The notes: generated from the letters alone by a model not told the origin. DNA of 64,000 bases from Hyphomicrobiales bacterium (GCA_900472575.1 UCIV01000040.1:1-64000); one strand, 5' to 3'. Positions 27,012 through 36,516 are shown, numbered from the stretch's first letter. Numbers and translations: made by a program.

Positions 27012-28262
27012 ATGGCGGCTGCGGATGTCATCGTACTTGGAGCCGGCATCGTCGGCATTTCGACCGCCTTGCAACTTGCCCGTCGCGGCAAGGCTGTGGT
27101 TCTTGTCGACCGCGGCGAGCCGGGTCGCGAAACTTCCTATGGCAATGCCGGGCTGATCCAACGCGAGGGGGTCGTGCCTTACGGCTTTCCGCAGCAGTTC
27201 GGCCAGATATTGCGCAACGCCATGAACAACCGGATCGACTCGCATTTTCACTGGCGGGCGCTCCCTTCCGTCTCGTCCTTCCTGGCAAAATACTGGTGGC
27301 ACTCGAACCTTTCCCGTCACCAGCTGATCGCACGCGCCTATGCGCCGTTGATCGAGCATTCGATCTCCACCCATAACGAGCTGATCGAGGAAGCCGGCGC
27401 GCAGGCGCTGATCGCCAAGGATGGCTGGACGGAGCTTTTTCGCACACCGGCCAAACGGGATGGCGAGCTTCGCGAGGCCGAAAGGCTGAAGCAGGAATAC
27501 GGCGTGGCGTTCGAGGCGCTTTCGCCCGACGATCTGGCGGCGAAAGAGCCACATCTCTCCCGGGATTTCGCCGGTGCATTGCGCTGGGAAGATCCGTGGT
27601 CGGTGAAGGATCCGCTGGCACTGAGCCAGGCCTATGTGCGGCTGTTCGAAAAGCTTGGCGGCAAGGTGCTGAAAGGCGATGCACGCAGCCTTTCGAAAAC
27701 CACGAGCGGATGGCGGATCGTGGCGGGGGAAGGCACAGTGGAAGCCAAGGACGTGGTCGTGGCGCTCGGGCCGTGGTCTGACGTGGTGACGAAGCCGCTC
27801 GGTTACAGTTTCCTCGTCGGGGTGAAGCGCGGCTATCACATGCATTATGCGCCCAAGGGCAATGCGGTGCTCAACGGCTGGCTGCTGGATGCGGAGCGCG
27901 GTTATCTTCTGGCGCCGATGAACCAGGGGATACGGCTGACGACCGGGGCGGAATTCGCTCGCCGGGATGCGCCGAAAACGCCGGTGCAGTTGGCACGTGC
28001 AGAAGCGGTGGCGGCTCAGGTCTTTCCGCTTGGCGAGAGGCTGGACAAGGAGCCGTGGATGGGTGCGCGCCCCTGCACGCCGGACATGATGCCGGTGATC
28101 GGCAAGGCACCGCGGCATGAGGGCCTGTGGTTCGCCTTCGGCCATGCGCATCATGGGCTGACGCTCGGGCCGGTGACCGGCCAGGTGATCGCCGAGGCGA
28201 TTTTGGGCGAAAAGACGCTGATAGACATTTCGGCCTATCGGCCGGAGCGTTTCAACGCCTAG
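27012..28262 (+). CDS. FAD-dependent D-amino-acid dehydrogenase-like oxidoreductase
   Basis: This 416-residue protein starts with the dinucleotide-binding motif VIVLGAGIVGISTALQLARR and follows the DAO/DadA fold: ETSYGNAGLIQREGVVPYGF near residue 40 and a C-terminal GARPCTPDMMPVIGKAP with GHAHHGLTLGPVTG. It probably oxidises an amino acid or amine to an imino acid and passes electrons to the respiratory chain. The substrate is not visible. ATG 27012 fits better than the upstream GTG 26994. It precedes the puuA-puuB pair by 256 bases, so a related amine substrate is possible but unproven. Confidence 0.8.
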   Translation: MAAADVIVLGAGIVGISTALQLARRGKAVVLVDRGEPGRETSYGNAGLIQREGVVPYGFPQQFGQILRNAMNNRIDSHFHWRALPSVSSFLAKYWWHSNLSRHQLIARAYAPLIEHSISTHNELIEEAGAQALIAKDGWTELFRTPAKRDGELREAERLKQEYGVAFEALSPDDLAAKEPHLSRDFAGALRWEDPWSVKDPLALSQAYVRLFEKLGGKVLKGDARSLSKTTSGWRIVAGEGTVEAKDVVVALGPWSDVVTKPLGYSFLVGVKRGYHMHYAPKGNAVLNGWLLDAERGYLLAPMNQGIRLTTGAEFARRDAPKTPVQLARAEAVAAQVFPLGERLDKEPWMGARPCTPDMMPVIGKAPRHEGLWFAFGHAHHGLTLGPVTGQVIAEAILGEKTLIDISAYRPERFNA

Positions 28263-28517
28263 GGTTATGCGCCTGAGGTTTTGGGCCTAAGGAGCGATCG
28301 CCTTGGCCGGGCTGGCTTTTGGCAAAAAGCCGGGTTAGGCTTCGTGGAACAATCAAAGGGAACGATGCCCGGATGATCGCCCCTGATCCGCCGGGCCGAC
28401 ATGACGATGGCACGTTATCTCATCTACGACGCCAGATTTCTCGATCGTTAGCGGGCCTTTTTGCAGGCGTGAACGGGCGTTTTTCGCCTTGGGTTCGATT
28501 GGATTTTCTGGTGTTTC

Positions 28518-29876
28518 ATGAATGATGTTGCCAATGCCAAAAGCTTTTTCGATGCCAATCCCGATATCGAGGTTCTCGAAGCCTTCGTGATCGATGCGAA
28601 CGGTGTTCCGCGCGGAAAATGGGTGCCGCGCGAACGGGCGCTGGACGTGCTGGACAAAGGCATGGCGATGCCGCGCTCGGTCTATGCGCTCGATGTCTGG
28701 GGTCGGGACGTCAATGCCGCCGGACTGGCGCAGGGAACCGGCGATCCGGACGGGCTATGTTTTCCCATTCCCGGAACGCTGTCGCGGATCAACTGGCTGA
28801 ACCGGCCGACGGCGCAGGTGCTGCTCGGCATGCGCGATCCGGACGGTTCCGGGTTTTACGGCGATCCGCGGCAGGTGCTCGCCAATGTGCTCAAAGGGTT
28901 TGCGAAGATCGGGCTGACGCCGGTGGTTGCGACGGAACTGGAATTTTATCTCATCGACCCGCTGCGCTCGGCGCTCGATCCGGTCAGGCCACCGAACTCG
29001 CGCGAGGGGCGCTGGCATACGGGCCAGACGCAGGTGCTTTCGATCTCCGAACTGCAGGATTTTGAGGATGTGTTCCACGGCATTGCCAGTGCGGCACGGG
29101 CGCAAGGCATACCGGCCGACATGGTGGTGCGTGAAAACGGACCGGGCCAGTATGAGATCAATCTCAACCATGTGCCGGATGCGCTGAGAGCCGCAGATTA
29201 TGCGGTGCTTCTGAAGCGCATTGTCAAGGGCGTGGCACGGGCGAACGATCTCGATGCGACCTTCATGGCTAAACCCTATGGCATGCAGGCAGGCAGCGGC
29301 ATGCATGTGCATTTCTCGCTGATCGACGAGAGCGGGCGCAATGTCTATGCCGGCGAGGACGGGCCTTCGGAAATGCTGTTCCATTCGGTCGGCGGGTTGC
29401 TGGAGAATATGGGGGAGAGCATGGCGGTGTTTGCGCCACATGCCAATTCCTACCGGCGCTTGAGGCCATCGGAACATGCGCCGACCTATGCATCCTGGGG
29501 GTTCGACAACCGGTCTGCGGCGGTCAGGGTGATCACGGCTTCGAAGCCTGCGACGCGGATCGAGCATCGGGTGGCGGGTGCCGACGTGAACCCGTATCTG
29601 GCGCTCGCCATGATCCTCAATGCCGCGCTTTCCGGCATCAAGGAGAAGCGTAATCCGGGCGGTGCGATTACCGGCGACGAGCACGCGATCAATCATGATC
29701 CGCTGCCGACCAACTGGGACTATGCGCTGCGGCAGTTTGCCCGATCCACTTTCGCCTATGCCACACTCGGCCCGAAATACCGGTCGCTCTATAGTGCCTG
29801 CAAGGCACAGGAACTGGCCGAGTTTTCGCTGCGCGTCACCGACGTGGAATATGACGCCTATATAAGGACGGTATGA
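28518..29876 (+). CDS. puuA: Gamma-glutamylputrescine synthetase (glutamine synthetase family)
   Basis: This 452-residue glutamine-synthetase-fold enzyme has the catalytic motifs ATELEFYL near 140, VRENGPGQYEINLNH near 205 and AGSGMHVHFSL near 258. It lacks the C-terminal adenylylation tyrosine segment of GlnA. Type-III-like GS proteins next to a FAD amine oxidase are usually PuuA, which ligates glutamate to putrescine with ATP as the first step of putrescine use. The next gene starts two bases after its stop, which supports this pathway. A different amine acceptor (for example isopropylamine or ethanolamine) cannot be excluded. Confidence 0.78.
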   Translation: MNDVANAKSFFDANPDIEVLEAFVIDANGVPRGKWVPRERALDVLDKGMAMPRSVYALDVWGRDVNAAGLAQGTGDPDGLCFPIPGTLSRINWLNRPTAQVLLGMRDPDGSGFYGDPRQVLANVLKGFAKIGLTPVVATELEFYLIDPLRSALDPVRPPNSREGRWHTGQTQVLSISELQDFEDVFHGIASAARAQGIPADMVVRENGPGQYEINLNHVPDALRAADYAVLLKRIVKGVARANDLDATFMAKPYGMQAGSGMHVHFSLIDESGRNVYAGEDGPSEMLFHSVGGLLENMGESMAVFAPHANSYRRLRPSEHAPTYASWGFDNRSAAVRVITASKPATRIEHRVAGADVNPYLALAMILNAALSGIKEKRNPGGAITGDEHAINHDPLPTNWDYALRQFARSTFAYATLGPKYRSLYSACKAQELAEFSLRVTDVEYDAYIRTV

Positions 29877-29877
29877 G

Positions 29878-31182
29878 ATGACGTTTCGAGACAGCGCCAC
29901 CAATCCCGGCCATACCGGCTCCTGGTATGCGGCAAGCGCCAATGACAAGCGCGTGCGCCTTGCCCTTGCAGGCGATATCGAGACTGACGTGTGCATTATC
30001 GGTGCCGGCTTTACCGGCATATCGGCGGCGCTGGAGCTTTCGGAGCGCGGATTTTCGGTCGTTGTGCTGGAAGCGGAGCGGATCGGTTTTGGCGCATCCG
30101 GGCGCAATGGCGGGCAGATCGTCAACGGTTACAGCCGCGATCTGGAGACGATTGCCGGGCGCTATGGGAAAGACAAGGCGATCGAGCTTGGAAAGATGTC
30201 GCTCGAAGGCGGCAATATCATCCGCGAGCGGGTGACCAAATATGCGATCGATTGCGAGCTTGAGCATGGCGGTTTCTTTGCGGCCTTTACCGACAAGCAG
30301 ATCCGCGAGATGGAGCATCACAAGACCGACTGGGAACGTTACGGCCATACAGGGCTGGAAATGGTGTCCAAGGCCGACGTGGCCAAATATGTAAGGACCG
30401 ACCGTTATGCGGGCGGGATGATCGACAAGCTCGGCGGGCATATCCATCCGCTCAACCTCGTGCTTGGCGAGGCGCGCGCGGCGGAAAATCTGGGTGCGAA
30501 GATTTTTGAAGGCTCGCGGGTGATCGCGGTCGATACCGACAGGAAGCGTCCGGTCGTCAGCACGGGCGGCGGCTCGGTGACGGCATCCTATGTGCTGATC
30601 TGCGGCAATGCCTATCTGGCACCGCTTTTCCCGCAGGTACATGGCCGGATGATGCCGGTGTCGAGCCAGGTGATGGTGACGGAACCACTCGAGTCCTCAC
30701 TGATCGAGGATCTGCTGCCGGCCAATTACTGCGTCGAGGATGCCAATTATATTCTCGACTATTATCGCCGCACCGCAAACAACCGGCTGCTTTATGGCGG
30801 CGGCATCGGTTATGGCGGCAACGATCCGAAAAACCTGACCGGCGTGATCCGTCCCAACATGCTCAAGACGTTTCCGCAGTTGAAGGACACGAAGATCGAC
30901 TATGCCTGGAGCGGCAATTTCGCGCTGACGCTGACGCGTATTCCGCATATGGGGAAACTGTCGGACAAGGTCTATTTCTCCCATGGCGACAGCGGCCATG
31001 GGGTAACAACGACGCATCTTCTAGGAAAGATACTCGGCGAGGCCGTGGCCGGCCATGCGGAGCGTTTCGATGTCTGGGCATCGATGCCCAACCTGCCCTT
31101 CCCCGGCGGACGGATGTTCCGCGTGCCGCTGACGGCACTCGGTGCATGGTATTACGGGATAAGGGATAAACTGGGCGTCTGA
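29878..31182 (+). CDS. puuB: Gamma-glutamylputrescine oxidase-like FAD protein
   Basis: This 434-residue DAO-family flavoprotein has the FAD motif CIIGAGFTGISAALELSERG and the GFGASGRNGGQIVNGYSRDL segment typical of PuuB/OrdL. The C-terminal HGDSGHGVTTTHLLGKILGE closes the FAD site. It should oxidise gamma-glutamylputrescine to the aminoaldehyde. It overlaps the puuA operon context and ends in a GGGCGT hairpin. The TetR gene downstream is convergent. A polyamine importer (potFGHI) lies 25 kb away in the same window. Confidence 0.8.
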   Translation: MTFRDSATNPGHTGSWYAASANDKRVRLALAGDIETDVCIIGAGFTGISAALELSERGFSVVVLEAERIGFGASGRNGGQIVNGYSRDLETIAGRYGKDKAIELGKMSLEGGNIIRERVTKYAIDCELEHGGFFAAFTDKQIREMEHHKTDWERYGHTGLEMVSKADVAKYVRTDRYAGGMIDKLGGHIHPLNLVLGEARAAENLGAKIFEGSRVIAVDTDRKRPVVSTGGGSVTASYVLICGNAYLAPLFPQVHGRMMPVSSQVMVTEPLESSLIEDLLPANYCVEDANYILDYYRRTANNRLLYGGGIGYGGNDPKNLTGVIRPNMLKTFPQLKDTKIDYAWSGNFALTLTRIPHMGKLSDKVYFSHGDSGHGVTTTHLLGKILGEAVAGHAERFDVWASMPNLPFPGGRMFRVPLTALGAWYYGIRDKLGV

Positions 31183-31195
31183 GAACGCCCAGTCA

Positions 31196-31879
31196 TCACA
31201 CAGCTGCTTGCGGGAAATGTCCCTTAAGGAAGTAGGTCGCGTGGGTTCGCACGATCGACTTGAACTGTGCCGAAATCTGCGCCGCTTCCGCCGGAACCAT
31301 CAGTGCGAGGCGCAAGGTGGCGCCGGCCATGTGGAACATGACGAACAGGGTCTGCGCATAGCTTTCACGCAGCGGTTCGGCAACGAAATGCCGGGTGAGC
31401 TGATAGAAACCCTCTGCCTGAGCCCGCGTCTCGGCGATATCGAGATCGGCCAGCGTCTTGTCTGCCTGGATCGCATTCAGAAGGTCCTGGGTAGACGGTT
31501 CCTGGCGCATCCGCTCGTAATACATGTCGAACAGATCGTCGGTTGCCTTCAGGGCGTCATCTGCGGTTTCGATGTGGGAGACGTGGCCAGCAATCAGCTC
31601 GCGAACCTCTTCGACATAGAGCTCATAGAGCATGGCGATGATGGCCGACTTGTTAGGAAAATATTGGTAGACCGAAGCGATGGGACCGCCGGAAAGCGCT
31701 GCGATCTCCTTCATGGTGACGGCATCAATACCCTTCTGACCGATCAGTTCCTTCGCGACTTTCAGGATCTCGCCGATACGCTCACGACTTCTTTCCTGTT
31801 TCGGCACCCGGCGAAGCGCGGCACGTCCCGCGCCATGGCTCGACTCCTGCATGCGATCCCTTTTCCACCCAACACTCAT
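31196..31879 (-). CDS. TetR-family transcriptional regulator
   Basis: This 227-residue protein has an N-terminal helix-turn-helix (about 28-75: RIGEILKVAKELIGQKGIDA and then IASVYQYFPNKSAIIAMLYE) and an all-helical ligand domain. It faces the puuAB operon tail to tail. The ligand is unknown; a polyamine or fatty-acid signal would only be a guess. A palindrome just upstream of its start may be its own operator. Confidence 0.85.
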   Translation of the reverse strand: MSVGWKRDRMQESSHGAGRAALRRVPKQERSRERIGEILKVAKELIGQKGIDAVTMKEIAALSGGPIASVYQYFPNKSAIIAMLYELYVEEVRELIAGHVSHIETADDALKATDDLFDMYYERMRQEPSTQDLLNAIQADKTLADLDIAETRAQAEGFYQLTRHFVAEPLRESYAQTLFVMFHMAGATLRLALMVPAEAAQISAQFKSIVRTHATYFLKGHFPQAAV

Positions 31880-31904
31880 TGATCGAACGCTACCGGCGAA
31901 ACCG

Positions 31905-31925
31905 ATAACGCTAATTGAGTGTTAT
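31905..31925. promoter_or_regulatory. Candidate TetR operator
   Basis: The arms ATAACGCTAA and GAGTGTTAT form an imperfect palindrome about 26 bases before the TetR start codon. The complement of its TGAGTGTT arm occurs again at 31871-31878, over the start codon, which would suit autoregulation. Confidence 0.4.
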
Positions 31926-32019
31926 ACGTAGAAAGACCAGTTTCAGATCACCAAGCCGGACAAAAAATGTAAATAAAAGTTTAATTCACTAAGAATTGTC
32001 GCTCCGGGCGAGATATCGC

Positions 32020-32541
32020 TCAACTATTTTCCCGCCAGAGTTTTTCCAGCCTGCCGATTGCATCCTCTACGATTTGCGGAACCGAAGCGTCGATATCGAC
32101 GGTCACCACATTGACCTCACCTTCCGGGCTTTCAAGCGTTGCAAGCTGACTTTGCAGCAAGGAGGTCGGCATGAAGTGACCCTTACGAGCGCCCATGCGG
32201 GAGGCCAAAAGCTCGGGCGAGCCTTTGAGGAACACGAAGTAGAGCGAATCACCGCCAGCGGATCGAAGTCTTTCGCGATAGATCTTCTTCAAAGACGAGC
32301 ATGTCACGACAATATCTTCGCCCACAGAGCGGGCCGCCTTCAGTTCGTTGCCGATGATATCCAGCCACGGCCAGCGATCTTCGTCCGTCAACGGCGTCCC
32401 TTCCGCCATCTTCTTGACGTTCGCCTCCGGATGCAGCCGATCTCCTTCGACGAACTTGCAGCCGAGACGGCTTGCCAGAAGATCGGCAATCGACGTCTTA
32501 CCGGCGCCGCTAACCCCCATGACGATGATCGCCTTCGACAT
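32020..32541 (-). CDS. gntK: Gluconokinase
   Basis: This 173-residue P-loop kinase phosphorylates gluconate to 6-phosphogluconate. It shows IIVMGVSGAGKTSIADLLA, then FVEGDRLHPEANVKKMAEGT with the LTDEDRWPWL segment, and VTCSSLKKIYRERLR, all typical of the GntK family. The size matches. It lies 45 bases downstream of an AbrB-family membrane protein on the same strand, so the two may be co-transcribed. Confidence 0.9.
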   Translation of the reverse strand: MSKAIIVMGVSGAGKTSIADLLASRLGCKFVEGDRLHPEANVKKMAEGTPLTDEDRWPWLDIIGNELKAARSVGEDIVVTCSSLKKIYRERLRSAGGDSLYFVFLKGSPELLASRMGARKGHFMPTSLLQSQLATLESPEGEVNVVTVDIDASVPQIVEDAIGRLEKLWRENS

Positions 32542-32586
32542 TCCTTCTCCTCACTGCTTGTGTTTGCGCATCTGACGCGACGAATT

Positions 32587-33618
32587 CTATTTCAATCTTG
32601 CATCCCTGCCGATGACGAGCGGCATCAGCACGGACAGGAACATCAGCCTTAGCACATGATGAGCGCCGACATAGGTGGGATCGGCATGAAGCATGACGGC
32701 CATGGCGGCCATGGTTTCCAGTCCGCCGGGAGAAAACGCGATCAGCGCCGCATCCAGCGGCACATTGGCGAAATAGGAGACGATAACGGCAATGCCCCCC
32801 GCAAGCGCCATGACGACGACCGTGACGACCAAACCCGAAACGATGGCGAGGCGCAGATCGGCGAAGGACAGGCCGGAAAAGCGCGAACCGATCAGCGAGC
32901 CGAGCAGAACATAGATTGGGATCAGCAGCCAGTTGGGGACAGTGCCGGAGACGGAACCGGTGATATGGGTGGAGATGGAGACAAAAACGCCGCCAAGCAA
33001 AAGGGCCGCGGGAAACTTCCAACGCTGGAAAAGCAGGCCGAAACCGGCTGAAACGATCAGCATCACGACGAGGATCGGCATGCTCATCGCGTCGGGCAGC
33101 ACGATCACGTCGGTGTCGGCCAAATCAAAGAATTCAACGATCAGCGGGACACTGATCGTCAGCGCAAGCACGCGCACGCTCTGGGAAATGCTGACGGCGC
33201 GAAGATCACAGCGCATTTCGGCAGCGAGACTCAGAACATAACCCAGATGGCCGGGCGATGCGGCAAGAAGCGCTGTCGTGCGATCGTAACGAAACAGCCG
33301 CTGAAGCACCCAGGCTGCGGAAAAAAGCAGGATGACAATCGCCACGAAGACCATGACGAAGCTGAGCGGCCAGGTACGTGCCGCAACAAAAATCTCCGGC
33401 GTAACTGTCGAGCCCATCGATATGCCGATGATGACGAAGCAGGCGTTGCGGACGAGAAGCGGGACACCCAGACGAAGTCCGGCTAGACCAGCAAAGGTGA
33501 CTGCAAGCGCCGGTCCGATGAGATAGGGCGCCGGAAAGCCTATGGCGATGGCTATAAGTGCGCCGGCAGTTCCGATCAGCAACGTTACAAAAAATTGGCG
33601 CAGTTCAGGAAAATTCAT
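32587..33618 (-). CDS. AbrB-family (PF05145-type) membrane protein
   Basis: This 343-residue integral membrane protein has about ten hydrophobic helices and the duplicated AbrB/AmoA-like pattern: FPAPYLIGPALAVTFAGLAG in the first half and FPAALLLGGVFVSISTHITG in the second, with SPGHLGYVLSLAAEM and SPGGLETMAAMAVMLHADPT. The family was once annotated as ammonia monooxygenase or a regulator, but it behaves like a transporter or permease. The substrate is unknown. ATG 33618 is used because the upstream 20 residues are not membrane-like. It precedes gntK, so uptake of a sugar acid is one possible inference. Confidence 0.75.
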   Translation of the reverse strand: MNFPELRQFFVTLLIGTAGALIAIAIGFPAPYLIGPALAVTFAGLAGLRLGVPLLVRNACFVIIGISMGSTVTPEIFVAARTWPLSFVMVFVAIVILLFSAAWVLQRLFRYDRTTALLAASPGHLGYVLSLAAEMRCDLRAVSISQSVRVLALTISVPLIVEFFDLADTDVIVLPDAMSMPILVVMLIVSAGFGLLFQRWKFPAALLLGGVFVSISTHITGSVSGTVPNWLLIPIYVLLGSLIGSRFSGLSFADLRLAIVSGLVVTVVVMALAGGIAVIVSYFANVPLDAALIAFSPGGLETMAAMAVMLHADPTYVGAHHVLRLMFLSVLMPLVIGRDARLK

Positions 33619-33742
33619 ACAGACCGGACCTGATACCTGTCGGCGCAACAGGCTACCGACACGGCAGGCTGCCGGCATGGCAAGACATAATTCGTTCTAG
33701 CCACTGCGGCAGGAAGGTCAACCAAGTGCGGTCAGCAGAAAC

Positions 33743-33768
33743 AAAAAACGCCGGAGCGACCGGCGTTT
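33743..33768 (-). terminator. Rho-independent terminator of rirA
   Basis: On the minus strand, AACGCCGG and CCGGCGTT form a stem followed by TTTTTTG, 24 bases after the rirA stop codon. Confidence 0.85.
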
Positions 33769-33791
33769 CTCATCAAAAAAGCTTGGTGAGA

Positions 33792-34265
33792 TCAGGCCGC
33801 AGGGGCGACAACCTTCTTCATATTGACGGCATCGAGGCCGAGAAGGAAGTTGATCTGCGGGCGCGCCTTGACCAGATCGTCGATCGTGTATTCGGCCAGA
33901 ACGTCGAAGAAGGCGTTGAGCGCCTTGCGAAGCGCGGAGTTGAGACCGCAGCTATCGACCAGAGGACATTCGATCGCACCATCGTCCTCGAAACATTCCG
34001 CCATTGCGAAACTATCTTCCGTGACGCGCACGACATCAAAAAGGGTGATCTTATCGGCAGCACGGCCGAGCTTCACACCACCGTTACGGCCACGCACGGT
34101 CTCCACCAGACCAGCCTTGTTGAGCGGCTGAAGGATCTTGAACAGAAACAGTTCGGATACGCCATATGCCCTGGCAATTTCCGGAATGCGGCTGAGATGG
34201 CCGTGATTGGCTGCACAATACATCAGCATTCTTACGGCATAATTGGTCTGTTTGGTCAGGCGCAT
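33792..34265 (-). CDS. rirA: Iron-responsive Rrf2 regulator RirA
   Basis: This 157-residue Rrf2-type protein is recognisable as RirA, the rhizobial repressor of iron uptake genes. It has the winged helix MRLTKQTNYAVRMLMYCAA, the region ELFLFKILQPLNKAGLVETV, and three cysteines in ECFEDDG, IECPLVDSC and adjacent, which bind an Fe-S cluster that senses iron and oxygen. When iron is plentiful it represses siderophore and transport genes. It is monocistronic with its own terminator. A probable Irr box lies about 50 bases upstream of the start, matching the reported repression of rirA by Irr at low iron in Agrobacterium. Confidence 0.95.
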   Translation of the reverse strand: MRLTKQTNYAVRMLMYCAANHGHLSRIPEIARAYGVSELFLFKILQPLNKAGLVETVRGRNGGVKLGRAADKITLFDVVRVTEDSFAMAECFEDDGAIECPLVDSCGLNSALRKALNAFFDVLAEYTIDDLVKARPQINFLLGLDAVNMKKVVAPAA

Positions 34266-34312
34266 GATGGTCTCCGAAGACTCGAGAGAACTCTATATAG
34301 ACGCTTCCCTAG

Positions 34313-34329
34313 TTTTGAACAATTCCAAA
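34313..34329. promoter_or_regulatory. Probable Irr box (iron control element) of rirA
   Basis: TTTTGAACAATTCCAAA matches the iron control element TTTAGAA-N3-TTCTAAA at 12 of 14 positions and lies about 48-64 bases upstream of the rirA start codon. Confidence 0.55.
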
Positions 34330-34718
34330 ATAGGAAAATCGGGATCATGTTTTCAAGTGCACTAATTCACCGAACACACAAAAAAGCAAATCCTGAATTA
34401 AACAATCAACATAAAGCAGCCACTAGGTGCGGTTTTCCTGGTGGTGATTACCATCTGCTTACACCCGCGCCAGTGGACGATCCTTGATAAATGACATTCA
34501 TACCAAGGCTGTGACAAATAGGTTCAGCACCAGCAGTGATCGACCGCCGGAAGTTTTTCGCGAGAAAATTGCAGGCCTTCTGAGACCATCTACCAGGAAA
34601 AACGCGCTGCGCCAGCGAACCACTCACACGCTTCGCGCGCCTGTTTCACCGCATGCCGTTCGCGCCAAGTCATTAGCAGGCTTTGTCTGACATGATTGAA
34701 ATATGCCGCGAAGATGGC
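34330..34718. other. Intergenic region without recognised gene
   Basis: About 390 bases between the rirA promoter and the small membrane gene. Forward frames here are shadows with no ribosome site. I see no RNA gene or clear hairpin. Confidence 0.45.
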
Positions 34719-34847
34719 TCAACCGATAGACATCGCGATAGCAATTGCTGCGGAAACGCCCAGAGTTATCGTGATTGCCAGGATGCTCAGGCCAACACGC
34801 GCCAAATACGCGCGACGGGCACGCTTTTCGTCCCATTCGTAGACCAT
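34719..34847 (-). CDS. 42-residue single-span membrane protein
   Basis: This short gene reads MVYEWDEKRARRAYLARVGL and then a hydrophobic helix (SILAITITLGVSAAIAIAMSIG). GGGAG lies seven bases before the ATG, a strong ribosome site. The charged N terminus with several arginines followed by one membrane span predicts an inner-membrane microprotein with its N terminus in the cytoplasm. It stands alone between rirA and mmsA. I do not know its function. Codon use and the ribosome site favour a real gene. Confidence 0.55.
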   Translation of the reverse strand: MVYEWDEKRARRAYLARVGLSILAITITLGVSAAIAIAMSIG

Positions 34848-34978
34848 GATACAACTCCCACTCCTACCCGCGTCAAATTAGGGCAACTGGCGACCACGTC
34901 AACCTTTCGTGAGGGATAGTTGATTAAGCGAAAGCTGGATGGCGGATACGATCATACCCGCCATCGATAGTGTCCAGA

Positions 34979-36475
34979 TTATTTCATGACCGGCATGACG
35001 AATTCCGCGCCGTCCTTGATACCGGAGGGCCAACGGGCGGTGATCGTCTTGGTCTTGGTCCAGAACTTGATCGAATCCGTGCCATGCTGGTTAAGGTCGC
35101 CGAAGGACGACGCCTTCCAGCCGCCGAAGGAATGGTATGCGAGCGGAACCGGGATCGGCACGTTGATGCCGATCATTCCGATGTTGATGCGGGATGCGAA
35201 ATCGCGGGCGGCATCGCCGTCACGGGTGTAGATCGCTACACCGTTGCCGTATTCATGTTTCATCGGCAGCGACAGGGCGTCTTCGTAATTCGTCGCGCGA
35301 ACGACGGAGAGGACCGGGCCGAAGATTTCCTGCTTATAGATTTCCATGTCCGGCGTGACGTTGTCGAACAGCGAACCGCCGACGAAATAACCGTTTTCAT
35401 ATCCCTGCAGCTTGAAGCCGCGGCCATCGACGAGAAGCTTGGCACCCTCTTCGACACCCTTGTCGATCAGGCCGTTGATGCGCTCCTGCGCCGCCTTGGT
35501 GACCACCGGGCCCATGTCGGCCTTGTCATCGGTATAGGGGCCGATGCGCAGGCTCTCGATCTTGGGGATCAACTTGTCGACCAGTCGGTTGGCGGTTTCC
35601 TCGCCGACCGGCACGGCGACCGAGACGGCCATACAGCGCTCGCCAGCGGAACCGTAGCCCGCGCCCATAAGCGCGTTCACGGCCTGATCGAGATCGGCAT
35701 CCGGCATGATGATCATGTGGTTCTTGGCGCCGCCGAAGCACTGGGCGCGCTTGCCGTTCTGAGCTGCCGTTCCGTAGACATAACGGGCGATCGGGGTGGA
35801 GCCGACAAACGAGACGGCGCCTATATCCGGATCCGTCAGGATCGCATCAACGGCGGCCTTGTCGCCGTTGATGACGTTGAGGATGCCAGCCGGGAGACCT
35901 GCCTCGATCATCAGTTCGGCAAGCCGGATCGGCAGGGACGGATCACGCTCGGAAGGCTTCAGGATAAAAGCGTTGCCGCAGGCAATCGCCGGGGCGAACA
36001 TCCACATGGGGATCATGCCGGGGAAATTGAACGGGGTAATGCCAGCACCGATGCCGACCGGCTGGCGGATCGAATACATGTCGATCTGCGGGCCTGCACC
36101 CTCGGTGAACTCGCCCTTGGAAAGATGCGGAATGCCGATGACGAATTCGCAGACTTCCAGGCCGCGGACGATATCGCCCTTCGAATCTTCGACCGTCTTG
36201 CCATGCTCCTTCGACAGCATGACGGCAAGCTCATCCATGTTCTGGTTGAGCAGATCGACAAACTTCATGAAGACGCGGGCGCGGCGCTGGGGATTGGTGG
36301 CAGCCCATGCCGGCTGAGCGGCCTTGGCGTTTTCGACTGCCGCGCGAATTTCGGAAACGCTTGCGAGCGCGACCTTGGCCTGTACTTCGCCGGTTGCCGG
36401 ATTAAAGACGTCGGCGGTGCGACCGCTGGTTCCGGCGACATGCTTGCCGCCGATGAAATGACCGATTTCCTGCAT
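34979..36475 (-). CDS. mmsA: Methylmalonate-semialdehyde dehydrogenase (CoA-acylating)
   Basis: This 498-residue aldehyde dehydrogenase converts methylmalonate or malonate semialdehyde to propionyl- or acetyl-CoA in valine and myo-inositol breakdown. The ALDH layout is clear: ITPFNFPGMIPMWMFAPAIA near 150, KPSERDPS near 178, and the catalytic cysteine in GYGSAGERCMAVSVAVPVG near 285. The FGGAKNH segment replaces the usual ELGGK, as in MmsA. It is divergently transcribed from a LysR regulator whose likely boxes fill the 109-base gap. Confidence 0.92.
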   Translation of the reverse strand: MQEIGHFIGGKHVAGTSGRTADVFNPATGEVQAKVALASVSEIRAAVENAKAAQPAWAATNPQRRARVFMKFVDLLNQNMDELAVMLSKEHGKTVEDSKGDIVRGLEVCEFVIGIPHLSKGEFTEGAGPQIDMYSIRQPVGIGAGITPFNFPGMIPMWMFAPAIACGNAFILKPSERDPSLPIRLAELMIEAGLPAGILNVINGDKAAVDAILTDPDIGAVSFVGSTPIARYVYGTAAQNGKRAQCFGGAKNHMIIMPDADLDQAVNALMGAGYGSAGERCMAVSVAVPVGEETANRLVDKLIPKIESLRIGPYTDDKADMGPVVTKAAQERINGLIDKGVEEGAKLLVDGRGFKLQGYENGYFVGGSLFDNVTPDMEIYKQEIFGPVLSVVRATNYEDALSLPMKHEYGNGVAIYTRDGDAARDFASRINIGMIGINVPIPVPLAYHSFGGWKASSFGDLNQHGTDSIKFWTKTKTITARWPSGIKDGAEFVMPVMK

Positions 36476-36516
36476 GGTTTCCTCCTGGTTTCTGTGACAG
36501 CCAGAATGTCACTCGA

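Noticed and set aside
26154..28154. Long 666-residue minus-strand frame
   Set aside because: It is the antisense of prmB and the FAD oxidoreductase gene, with no motif or ribosome site.
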